DNA from: PFJX01 sp044227325
Lineage (GTDB): Bacteria; Pseudomonadota; Gammaproteobacteria; Burkholderiales; Thiobacillaceae
DNA: 64,000 nt
Reading direction: 5' to 3'
Assembly (NCBI GenBank): GCA_044227325.1
Contig: JBGAFI010000003.1
Span: 62,001-126,000, forward strand
Below are positions 23,101 to 29,880 of this stretch, piece by piece. The notes below the pieces were generated by a model, which was not told the origin of the DNA, searched no databases, and saw only the letters and a list, made by a program, of their open reading frames with translations. The position numbers and the translations under genes were made by a program. Positions within the stretch are counted from its first letter, which is position 1, and each line of letters begins with the position of its first letter.

Positions 23101-23520
23101 GATGATTTCTCCCGGCAAGCGCAGGGGAAGCGGCGCGCGGGAAAGAAGATGGAAGAACCAGCCGTGGAAGGTGGTGATCATGGGACCGGGCCGCGCGGTG
23201 CTCACCCGCTCCAACAGATTCCGGGCATCCGGCAAGGCCGACCGGGCCTCCGCTTCGCTCAAACCGCGCTGGACGAGAAAGCCGACCGCGTCCGCATCAG
23301 GCAACAGCGCCAGATCGCTCAGCCACCCGTCCAAGCGCACCCGCATCTCCGCCGCCGCCTTGCGGGTGAAGGTAATGGCCAGCAACTCGGAAGGCGCCGC
23401 GCCCGCAAGCAAAAGACGGAGCATGCGGGAGACCAGTAGCCAGGTCTTGCCGCTGCCGGCACAGGCTTCGACGACAGCACTAAGGCGAGGGACGAGGGCG
23501 GGTTGTAGAGGGCTGGTCAC
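20173..23520 (-). CDS. addA: UvrD/AddA-like helicase-nuclease
   Basis: A superfamily 1A helicase of about 1115 residues from GTG 23520; the frame is open to GTG 23577, but homologues begin near LQPALVPRLSAVVEACAGSG. Motif I EACAGSGKT, Ia LAITFTRKAAAEM, II VLLDEFQDTNPLQW, III FMVGDPKQSIYRFRRA and V TIHGAKGLEAPVVFL are present. The C-terminus carries a RecB-type PD-(D/E)xK nuclease with VLDYKTGG. It resembles AddA of AddAB recombinational repair, but no AddB partner is in the window. The 23578-23770 gap separates it from the divergent pilin. Confidence 0.85.
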   Translation of the reverse strand: MTSPLQPALVPRLSAVVEACAGSGKTWLLVSRMLRLLLAGAAPSELLAITFTRKAAAEMRVRLDGWLSDLALLPDADAVGFLVQRGLSEAEARSALPDARNLLERVSTARPGPMITTFHGWFFHLLSRAPLPLRLPGEIIEDAVLLREETWHAFVEKLGGDRGGGVEAAFAELAGELTLDSLRKLLDGLMARRAEWWAAGLGKSDPLAAAQEDLESLLGVSEGSDVIADLFTVPGFAAACREYLELLARNGAAGLKGYLERAAALEGSLGLMNGVPPSFDTAHEQDGAREIFASLRSVFLTQKNTILVRKPGKEMDKRLGSEGAARYLELHRFLGERVLDTQHGLAEQRALRLNRLGLMVGQAYLDTYQQLKLERGGLDFSDGELEAAKLLADEEAAAAIQMKLDARWKHVLLDEFQDTNPLQWRILRGWLEAYGADAQRPTVFMVGDPKQSIYRFRRAEPRLFEAAATWLERNFAARRFPQNETRRCAPRVVAWLNALFTERADYPGFVPHSAHQTGLPGWCELHAAPVDAAEIAAIPFRNPLAFPPPTQPHKRADEAAWVANRILDVVGRLNLDDDGGRPARFSDILVLYAKRADLEVFEEAFKHAGIPHVSDRRGGLLDTLEASDLGALLTVLVSPLDDLSLAHCLKSPVFACSDPDLQSLARGAGAWWERLQQWAQAADAPVHARRAANLLARWRGLVGTLPVHDLLDRIFHEGDIPARYRQALPERLRAAALANLDGFLGLSLALSGGRYPSLPRFLDELRQLRDKAGLDGPDEPPAANGDVVRMLTIHGAKGLEAPVVFLIKADQADGRDASFGVAVDWPPESDRPIHFSLHGGSEWRGPGRDALFEREKNQAERERLNLLYVAMTRARQALFVSGTDDGKEGAWLAQARDALARAEMAGLPEMRWSAALASVSPSGADSATSAPLAASPPGEIPPVGSRLEPAGPEADFGILVHAWLEGLTDGRDEAALRARLALDETVAERTRAMARRILDLPELTAAFDPALHLSALNEMEFIDPSGRAARIDRLVEFESEVWVLDYKTGGLNEPDLARRAEPHLAQMAGYRAAALALYPGKTVRIVLVFGDGRLHWVEADDGIGHDSTQTTESTP

Positions 23521-23560
23521 GGCGGCATCAGAAACGAGGTTGACGGGCAAAGGCAATGCA

Positions 23561-23577
23561 GTGACGAATTTCGTCAC
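23561..23577. promoter_or_regulatory. Perfect 17-bp palindrome upstream of addA-like gene
   Basis: GTGACGAA-T-TTCGTCAC, two perfect 8-bp half-sites around one base. It sits 41 nt upstream of the chosen addA start in the divergent promoter region shared with the pilin. The central loop is too short for an RNA hairpin, so an operator for a dimeric regulator is more likely. The regulator is unknown. Confidence 0.5.
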
Positions 23578-23700
23578 TTTTGTTTCGGTCGTTCGGGGTT
23601 GTCGTGGTCATCGAATGATATTTCTTCTATACGGCGTGTGCCCTAAAGTCACTCGTATTCCTGCGGATACAGTGTGCGAGCGTGCCGGGGTCGAGATGGC

Positions 23701-23716
23701 TGGCACGAATCTCGCA
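23701..23716 (+). promoter_or_regulatory. Sigma-54 (RpoN) promoter for the pilin gene
   Basis: TGGCACG-N4-TCGC with exactly 10 nt between the GG (23702-23703) and GC (23714-23715) doublets; one mismatch to TGGCACG-N4-TTGC. Predicted transcription start is near 23726, about 45 nt before the pilin ATG. This agrees with the known RpoN/PilR control of pilA in many proteobacteria. Confidence 0.8.
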
Positions 23717-23770
23717 TAGAGTTCCACGCCGCCAAAATGGCGCAATTCTTCAACTCAATAGGAGTGCGAA

Positions 23771-24223
23771 ATGAAATCGATGCAAATCCGTTCCGGTCAG
23801 GCTGGCTTTACCTTGATTGAACTGCTGATTGTGGTCGCCATCATTGGCATCTTGGCGGCGATCGCAGTGCCTCAATACCAGAGCTACACGAATAAGGCTC
23901 GTTTTACTGAAGTTGTAAATGCTGTCGCACCATACAAATTAGCAGTGGAGGGCTGTATTCAGCAACAAGGTCTTTCTGGCGTTAATGTTGTGGGTTGCGG
24001 TGCTGGATCAAATGGTGTGCCCCAGGCTATTGCGTCACCTGCGGCAGGTCAGCTTGATAGTTTGGCTGTGAGCGACGCGGGTGTAATTACTGCCACGGGT
24101 GACCTCGCAGTCTGTGGCACTGGCGCGCAAGCATGCACTTACGTGTTGACCCCGACAGCCCGTACCACAGGTGTAACTTGGACGCCTGGCGGGAACTGTG
24201 CGGCGGCAGGTATATGTAATTAA
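23771..24223 (+). CDS. pilA: Type IV pilin (major pilin, PilA-like)
   Basis: A 150-residue prepilin with a 12-residue leader ending in Gly, cleaved before Phe in GFTLIELLIVVAIIGILAAI; Glu is at mature position 5. The rest is a globular head with six Cys in the mature region after about residue 60 (two near CIQQQ...VGC, two in VCGTGAQAC, two in GNCAAAGIC) that could make disulfides. Good ribosome site (TAGGAG) before ATG 23771. It is followed by a terminator and then a membrane protein that may modify it. Codon use is less GC-rich than in the surrounding genes. Confidence 0.92.
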   Translation: MKSMQIRSGQAGFTLIELLIVVAIIGILAAIAVPQYQSYTNKARFTEVVNAVAPYKLAVEGCIQQQGLSGVNVVGCGAGSNGVPQAIASPAAGQLDSLAVSDAGVITATGDLAVCGTGAQACTYVLTPTARTTGVTWTPGGNCAAAGICN

Positions 24224-24300
24224 TGTGCCGTAGCCTCGGAACTGTTTCAGGCATACTCGCATAATCTTTATGCAGATAATCGCATAAGTTACTTATATTT

Positions 24301-24326
24301 AGCCCCTCGAACGAGGGGCTTTTTTA
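24301..24326 (+). terminator. Intrinsic terminator after pilA
   Basis: AGCCCCTCG-AA-CGAGGGGCT followed by TTTTTTATT, 77 nt after the pilin stop and 10 nt before the next ATG. It should give a strong monocistronic pilin transcript with read-through at lower level into the next gene. Confidence 0.92.
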
Positions 24327-24335
24327 TTGTCGAAT

Positions 24336-25952
24336 ATGAGCCAATTGTTAGTAAGATTTCTGCTCTTGATTGCGATTCCGGTGATCCTTTATGGGGGATT
24401 TCTTCATAATCCTCTAGTTTTTGATGACCTTTATTTTTTCTTGGCTGGGAGCCCGGAAAAGTATGTGGCATCCGGTTTTCAAGCTGTGCCACGCTGGTGG
24501 GCTTATTATTCTTTAGGTTTGACGTTTGTATATTTTGGCCCTGAATTGCCCAACTTCAGATTGGGAAACTTGGCTTTACATATTGGTACGGGATTCGTGC
24601 TTTATTTTCTGATTCGCCGTCTGCTGAATGATTTGGATGACATCAGATCTGATGCTGTTAATGTCAGTTGGGCTGCGGCCCTCGCTACTCTGCTCTTTTT
24701 ACTCCACCCGGTAGCAGTCTACGCCTCAGGTTACCTGATCCAGCGGACCATTTTGATGTCAACTTTGTTTAGTATGCTAACTTGGTTGGCCTTTTGGCAT
24801 GGAATACAAGGGTCGCGTCGCGCGTTATGGTCAGCCCCGGTTTTTTATTTTTTTGCTGTTTATTCAAAAGAGCATGCAGTCATGGCACCGGCGGTATGTT
24901 ATGCACTGTTGATGCTGCATAACCGGAGTGGTTTCTCTATTGCCATTAAAAAGATTGAATTGACTGCCCTGTTTGGGGTGTTTGGCGCAATAGCACTGCT
25001 GGTTATTCTGCAAGTTAAGGGGGTCATCGGGGTGGCTTATGAACCGTTTGCGCAGGAAATGCTACGTGATGTTAATATTCCCGAACATGCTCATGTGTTA
25101 AGTATATTGACCCAGGCCGCCCATTATTTTCATTACTTGATTTTGTGGCTGCTGCCAAATGTTGCATGGATGTCCATCGACATGCGCGAAGCTTTCCAAT
25201 TAAGCTTATATTCCCCTGCTGCATGGTTGGGCTTCGGCGCTTTTTTGGCCTATGGCGGCATGGCAGCCTACCTGCTTTCTCGTGGTGGAGTACCAGGACT
25301 TTTGGGATTTTCTTTTGTCGTCCCTTGGTTGATGTTTATGACTGAGTTTTCCTCGGTACGCATACAGGAAATCTTTGTGCTTTATCGTAGTTACTTGTGG
25401 ATGCCACTGGTTTTTCTGGCTGTGGCATTAGGGTTACGTCGATTAACGATCCGTGTATCCTGGGGTGTTGGCATAATTCTCGCTCTAGGTTTGTTCCTCT
25501 TGTCTTTTGATCGACTCACTAGCTTTTCTCACCCATTTTTACTTTGGGATGAGGCCGTAAAATTGGCGGAGAAGCAAGGCAAACAACCTGGTGTCACTGG
25601 TTTGGCGCGAATCTATCATAACCGGGGTTTGGCATTGTATCGTGCGGGTTTTGTGCCCAATGCCATACATGATTATAATCGCGCATTAGTGCTGAAGCCA
25701 GACTATAGCTATGCTTATAATGATCGTGGCGCCGCACGACTTGATTTAAGGGACAATGTTGGTGCTTTGGCTGATTTTAATGAAGCCAACCGGCTTGATC
25801 CAGACTATACTCGACCATATGTTGGAGTTGCATTGGCATTGGAGAGGTTGGGACGGTTGGATGAAGCTGCCATGGCTTATAGCCGCGCTTGTCAAAAGGG
25901 CTGGGTGTCCGCTTGTAATCATGTGAGTGCGCCTCAAAGAATCGGACAATAG
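24336..25952 (+). CDS. Multi-pass membrane protein with C-terminal TPRs, candidate pilin glycosyltransferase
   Basis: A 538-residue protein from ATG 24336. About ten membrane helices fill residues 1-400; the first loop carries the acidic motif LVFDDLYFF after HNP, the layout seen in GT-C glycosyltransferases and TMTC-like proteins. Residues ~430-520 hold about three TPR units (NRGLALYRAGFVPNAIHDYN, then similar). It directly follows pilA and shares its low GC, as do the tfp accessory genes of pilin islands in other bacteria. O-glycosylation or assembly of the pilin is therefore an inference from fold and place; no activity can be read directly. Confidence 0.75.
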   Translation: MSQLLVRFLLLIAIPVILYGGFLHNPLVFDDLYFFLAGSPEKYVASGFQAVPRWWAYYSLGLTFVYFGPELPNFRLGNLALHIGTGFVLYFLIRRLLNDLDDIRSDAVNVSWAAALATLLFLLHPVAVYASGYLIQRTILMSTLFSMLTWLAFWHGIQGSRRALWSAPVFYFFAVYSKEHAVMAPAVCYALLMLHNRSGFSIAIKKIELTALFGVFGAIALLVILQVKGVIGVAYEPFAQEMLRDVNIPEHAHVLSILTQAAHYFHYLILWLLPNVAWMSIDMREAFQLSLYSPAAWLGFGAFLAYGGMAAYLLSRGGVPGLLGFSFVVPWLMFMTEFSSVRIQEIFVLYRSYLWMPLVFLAVALGLRRLTIRVSWGVGIILALGLFLLSFDRLTSFSHPFLLWDEAVKLAEKQGKQPGVTGLARIYHNRGLALYRAGFVPNAIHDYNRALVLKPDYSYAYNDRGAARLDLRDNVGALADFNEANRLDPDYTRPYVGVALALERLGRLDEAAMAYSRACQKGWVSACNHVSAPQRIGQ

Positions 25953-25972
25953 TAATTTTTGCCAAATTCCTT

Positions 25973-26080
25973 TAGGGAAACGCTGAACAAATGCCTTTGA
26001 ATGCCGACCCGACAAGAGCGCGAGACGGCCTAGCCGATTTCCGGGGCGGTTTGCATCCTGGAAGAAGGCGTTTCCTTAGG
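25973..26080. repeat. Possible small inverted-repeat element (MITE-like)
   Basis: About 108 bp bounded by TAGGGAAACGC at the left and the inverse GCGTTTCCTTA at the right (10 of 11 positions match as inverted repeat). It contains no convincing gene. It lies at the downstream edge of the AT-rich pilin island, where remnants of mobile DNA would be expected. The rest of the gap up to 26196 shows nothing I can name. Confidence 0.35.
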
Positions 26081-26196
26081 GTCGTGGATTGGCAAGTAAA
26101 TTGCCGCCCCTTAATTAATTTACATGCTCGAGTCGCATGCCTAAATTGCGCTTTAAATTTGCTTACACTGAGCGATTTTTGAGAGGTTTTTTGGCA

Positions 26197-26613
26197 TCAG
26201 CCCTGTGTTTTTGCTAACCACATTAGCCATACACGCAACCGTCTTTTATTCTCGACCGAGGTGCTATCCGACAAAACACAAAGAAACTGATCGTGAGTGT
26301 CTTCCCCGATTCGGCAATGGATGATGATGATGTGCGGTTTGGCTAAATCGATGGATACCCGTTCGGTCTGTCTACAAGCCCCGTTCAGACGAATCTCCAG
26401 CCTACCGTCCAGATTGCAGCGCAAGTGGGTTGCCGGGCCTGGGCGGCTGTGTGCGAGGAGACTCGCCGCCAGAATCACCATACCCGCTATCTGCGCCGGG
26501 ACGGGTAAATTTGCCAGCAAGAGCGCAACGCTCGCGACGAGGTGCAGGACTCCAACCGCCAGGCTCAATTGCCGTGACGGTTTCACGGTCAGAACCAGGG
26601 GAAGCGGAAACAT
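26197..26613 (-). CDS. YgfX/CptA-like small membrane protein
   Basis: A 138-residue protein with two adjacent membrane helices at about residues 17-52, followed by a beta-rich cytoplasmic part and a C-terminal RRLRVWLMWL phrase. This order fits the YgfX family (PF07254), whose E. coli member was reported as a toxin-like protein paired with SdhE. No SdhE partner is next to it; instead it follows the trypsin-like protease gene by 26 nt. Assignment is moderate because the sequence is divergent. Confidence 0.55.
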   Translation of the reverse strand: MFPLPLVLTVKPSRQLSLAVGVLHLVASVALLLANLPVPAQIAGMVILAASLLAHSRPGPATHLRCNLDGRLEIRLNGACRQTERVSIDLAKPHIIIIHCRIGEDTHDQFLCVLSDSTSVENKRRLRVWLMWLAKTQG

Positions 26614-26639
26614 GTTTTTCCTTCCTCGTCAGTCACGCA

Positions 26640-27425
26640 TCAGTTCACGGCCAGACCGGCCTTCTCCAGCAAGTCCCTGACATACTTTCCGGGAATCGCG
26701 TAGGTGATGCCGCTCGGATCCCGCAACAGACTTTCTTTCGAACCCTTCACGAAAACGGAATTTATCACCCCGATCACCTCGCCGGTTTCTCCGTCGTAAA
26801 GCGGGCTGCCGCTGTTGCCTGGGTAGGCGGTGGCATCGAGCTGGAACACCATGAAAGGATCGTCGGCGCGCTTGATGAGCTTGGACGTGAGGCTCCGGGT
26901 GCCCGGCGTGGGGCTGTAGATGGGGGCGATGGCGGCGAGGCCGGCGCGGTGGGTGGCGGGGTGGAGGCCCAGCACCGAGCCGATGGGGAAACCGGTGAAA
27001 TAGAAGAGTTGGCCTTCCCGGACCTTGTCGGAATCGCCGATCTTCATTGCCGGCACCGGAGCGCCTTCCATCTTGAGCAGCAGGAGGTCGTGATCCGCAT
27101 CGCTGGCGACTTTTTCCGCCTTGCGCACTATGAGGCCGCTCGGGCCGCGCAGGAAGACAGCGAGGGATTCCCCCTTTTCTTCCTCCATGAGCAAGGGTGG
27201 GACATGGGCATTGGTGACGACATGGATGCCATCCGCCACCACGAAACCCGTCCCGGAAAATTTGATGCGCGGGTTGCGCAGGGGGTGCAGCGTGCCCACC
27301 CCCGCGATGGCCATTTTGACGCGGGGCAGGAGCTCGACAATGTCGGCCCTTGCGCCGCTTGAAAAACCGCTCAACGAAATGCAAAGTCCGGCCGATATAA
27401 GCAGTGATGTAAATTTCGTGCGCAT
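26640..27425 (-). CDS. Periplasmic trypsin-like serine protease
   Basis: A 261-residue S1-family protease with a signal peptide (residues 1-27). The catalytic triad is visible: His74 in VVTNAHVPP, Asp113 in DADHDLLLL and Ser205 in YPGNSGSPLYDG. There is no PDZ domain, so it is smaller than DegP/DegQ. It lies upstream of the YgfX-like gene on the same strand and is divergent from the sugar-nucleotide genes. Substrate unknown; envelope quality control is a likely role. Confidence 0.88.
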   Translation of the reverse strand: MRTKFTSLLISAGLCISLSGFSSGARADIVELLPRVKMAIAGVGTLHPLRNPRIKFSGTGFVVADGIHVVTNAHVPPLLMEEEKGESLAVFLRGPSGLIVRKAEKVASDADHDLLLLKMEGAPVPAMKIGDSDKVREGQLFYFTGFPIGSVLGLHPATHRAGLAAIAPIYSPTPGTRSLTSKLIKRADDPFMVFQLDATAYPGNSGSPLYDGETGEVIGVINSVFVKGSKESLLRDPSGITYAIPGKYVRDLLEKAGLAVN

Positions 27426-27502
27426 GGTTTCTCCAATGTTGTTCCCATCATGCCATGGGCTTTCCTAGTTAGAATGTCACCGCCTTTTTATTGGGAGTCG
27501 TC

Positions 27503-28786
27503 ATGACTGTTGTCGCTGTAGTGGGGCTGGGCTATGTGGGCCTCCCCCTGGCCGCCGAATTCGGCAAGAAGTTCGAAACCATCGGCTACGACCTTTCGGA
27601 AGCCAAGATCGCCAACTACAAGAACTATTGCGATCCCACCGGCGAGGTCAGCACGGAAGCCCTGAAGGCGGCAACCAAGCTTACCGTCAGCACCGACCCC
27701 AGCACCATCGGCAAGGCAGACGTCATCATCGTCGCCGTGCCCACGCCGGTGGACGAGGCCCACATCCCGGATTTTTCCCCCCTGGTCGGCTCCAGCACCA
27801 CGGTGGGCAAGCATATGAAGAAGGGGGCCATCGTGGTGTACGAGTCCACGGTCTATCCCGGCGCCACCGAGGAGGTGTGCATTCCCTTGCTGGAGCAGCA
27901 TTCCGGCATGAAGTGGATGCGGGATTTCCACGTCGGCTACTCCCCCGAGCGGGTCAACCCGGGCGACAAGGAACGCACCATCACCAAGATCGTCAAGGTC
28001 GTTTCCGGCGATGACGAAGCCACCCTGAAGACGGTGGGCGACCTGTACGCCACGGTCATCGAGGCCGGCGTGCACCGGGCCAGTTCCATCAAGGTGGCGG
28101 AAGCCGCGAAGGTCATCGAGAACACCCAGCGCGACCTGAACATCGCCCTGATGAACGAATTGGCGCTGATTTTCGACCGCCTCGGCATCGACACCCTGGA
28201 GGTGCTCCAGGCCGCCGGCACCAAGTGGAACTTCCTGCCCTTCCGGCCCGGTCTGGTGGGCGGCCACTGCATCGGCGTCGATCCCTACTACCTGACCCAC
28301 AAGGCCGAGATGCTGGGCTATCACCCGCAAGTGATCCTGGCCGGCCGGCGCATCAACGACGGCATGGCGGCCTATGTCGCGCAACAGACCGTCAAGGGCA
28401 TGATCGCGAACGGCAGCGCGGTGCGCGGCGCCAAGGTCATCGTCCTGGGCCTCACCTTCAAGGAAGACTGCCCGGATCTGCGCAACTCCAAGGTGGCCGA
28501 TCTGGTGAAGGAACTGCAATCCTTCGGCTGCGACGTGAGCGTGCACGATCCCATCGCCGAATCGCCCGAGGCCGAGCACGAATACGGCATCAGTCTCACA
28601 CCCTGGGACAAGCTGCCCGGCGAGGTGGATGCCGTCGTCGCGGCGGTATCCCACAAACAGTACAAAGCCATGCCGCTGTCCGACATCCTGGGCAAGCTGC
28701 GCAAAGGGGGCGTGTTCACCGATGTGAAATCCGCCTACGACCAGACCGCGGTCAAGGCGGCGGGTTATTCCCTCTGGCGTTTGTAA
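27503..28786 (+). CDS. tviB: UDP-N-acetylhexosamine 6-dehydrogenase (TviB/WbpO-like)
   Basis: A 427-residue nucleotide-sugar dehydrogenase. N-terminal Rossmann motif VVGLGYVGLPLA, central active-site region with catalytic Cys in GGHCIGVDPYYL near residue 258, and the phrase VGYSPERVNPGDKE. It oxidises C6 of UDP-GlcNAc or UDP-GalNAc with NAD+ to the uronic acid. ATG at 27503 follows GGGAG. It pairs with the epimerase gene 62 nt downstream, as tviB-tviC (Vi antigen) and wbpO-wbpP. No other polysaccharide genes are adjacent. Confidence 0.9.
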   Translation: MTVVAVVGLGYVGLPLAAEFGKKFETIGYDLSEAKIANYKNYCDPTGEVSTEALKAATKLTVSTDPSTIGKADVIIVAVPTPVDEAHIPDFSPLVGSSTTVGKHMKKGAIVVYESTVYPGATEEVCIPLLEQHSGMKWMRDFHVGYSPERVNPGDKERTITKIVKVVSGDDEATLKTVGDLYATVIEAGVHRASSIKVAEAAKVIENTQRDLNIALMNELALIFDRLGIDTLEVLQAAGTKWNFLPFRPGLVGGHCIGVDPYYLTHKAEMLGYHPQVILAGRRINDGMAAYVAQQTVKGMIANGSAVRGAKVIVLGLTFKEDCPDLRNSKVADLVKELQSFGCDVSVHDPIAESPEAEHEYGISLTPWDKLPGEVDAVVAAVSHKQYKAMPLSDILGKLRKGGVFTDVKSAYDQTAVKAAGYSLWRL

Positions 28787-28848
28787 TCACTTTCCCACCA
28801 CTTGCCGGTCCGCCGACCTGAACGGCGGCCGGCGAAAGCCCGAGTTCC

Positions 28849-29880
28849 ATGTCCGCATACACCGATCTCCTCGCCAGCCTGCCCGCCAGCCCGAAAACCT
28901 GGCTGATCACCGGCGTCGCCGGCTTCATCGGCTGCAATCTGTTGGAAAAGCTGCTTAAGCTGGACCAGAACGTGGTCGGCCTGGACAACTTCGCCACCGG
29001 CCATCGCCATAATCTCAAACAGATCCAGGAGGCGGTCACGCCGGCGCAGTGGGCGCGCTTCAAGTTCATCGAGGGCGATATCCGCAAGCTGGCGGACTGC
29101 CAGGCGGCCTGCGCCGGCGTGGATTACGTGTTGCACCAGGCGGCGCTGGGTTCCGTGCCCCGTTCCCTGGAAGACCCCATCACCACCAACACCGCCAATA
29201 TCGACGGCTTCCTGAACATGCTGGTGGCGGCGCGGGACGCGCAAGTGGCCCGCTTCGTGTACGCCGCGTCCAGTTCCACCTATGGCGACCATCCGGGGCT
29301 GCCAAAAGTGGAGGACGTGATCGGCAAACCCCTGTCGCCCTACGCGGTGACCAAGCTGGTCAACGAGCAATACGCGGATGTCTTCGCGAAGGCCTATGGC
29401 TTCAAGACCATCGGCCTGCGCTACTTCAACATCTTCGGCGCCCACCAGGATCCCAACGGCGCCTACGCCGCCGTGGTGCCCAAGTGGACCTCGGCCATGA
29501 TCCACAACGAACCGGTGTTCATCAACGGCGACGGCGAGACCAGCCGGGATTTCTGCTACATCGCCAACACGGTGCAGGCGAATCTGCTGGCCGCCACCGC
29601 ATCCCACCCGGATGCCGCGAACCAGGTCTACAACGTGGCGGTGGGCGATCGCACCACCCTCAACGACCTGTTCGAAGCCATCCGCGCCACACTGGAACCC
29701 CGTTTCCCCCATCTCAAGGGCTTCAAGCCCACCTATCGGGATTTCCGCGCCGGCGACGTGCGCCATTCCCTGGCCGACATCACCAAGGCGAAGACCCTGC
29801 TCGGCTACGCGCCCAGCCACCGCATCCTGGAAGGTCTGGTGGAGGCCATGGACTGGTACGTCAACGATCTCAGCCGGTGA
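28849..29880 (+). CDS. tviC: UDP-GlcNAc C4-epimerase (TviC/WbpP-like)
   Basis: A 343-residue short-chain dehydrogenase/reductase of the extended type: NAD-binding motif ITGVAGFIGCNLLE, catalytic SSSTYGDHPGLPK and YAVTK motifs near residues 145-165. WbpP-type phrases such as VVPKWTSAMIHNEPVFINGD are present. It interconverts UDP-GlcNAc and UDP-GalNAc (or their uronic acids). The stop overlaps the GTG start of dacB by 4 nt, so dacB is coupled to it. Confidence 0.92.
   Translation: MSAYTDLLASLPASPKTWLITGVAGFIGCNLLEKLLKLDQNVVGLDNFATGHRHNLKQIQEAVTPAQWARFKFIEGDIRKLADCQAACAGVDYVLHQAALGSVPRSLEDPITTNTANIDGFLNMLVAARDAQVARFVYAASSSTYGDHPGLPKVEDVIGKPLSPYAVTKLVNEQYADVFAKAYGFKTIGLRYFNIFGAHQDPNGAYAAVVPKWTSAMIHNEPVFINGDGETSRDFCYIANTVQANLLAATASHPDAANQVYNVAVGDRTTLNDLFEAIRATLEPRFPHLKGFKPTYRDFRAGDVRHSLADITKAKTLLGYAPSHRILEGLVEAMDWYVNDLSR

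Noticed and set aside
25991..26182. A 63-codon plus-strand frame after the pilin island
   Set aside because: No ribosome site, no recognisable motif and it lies across the possible inverted-repeat element.
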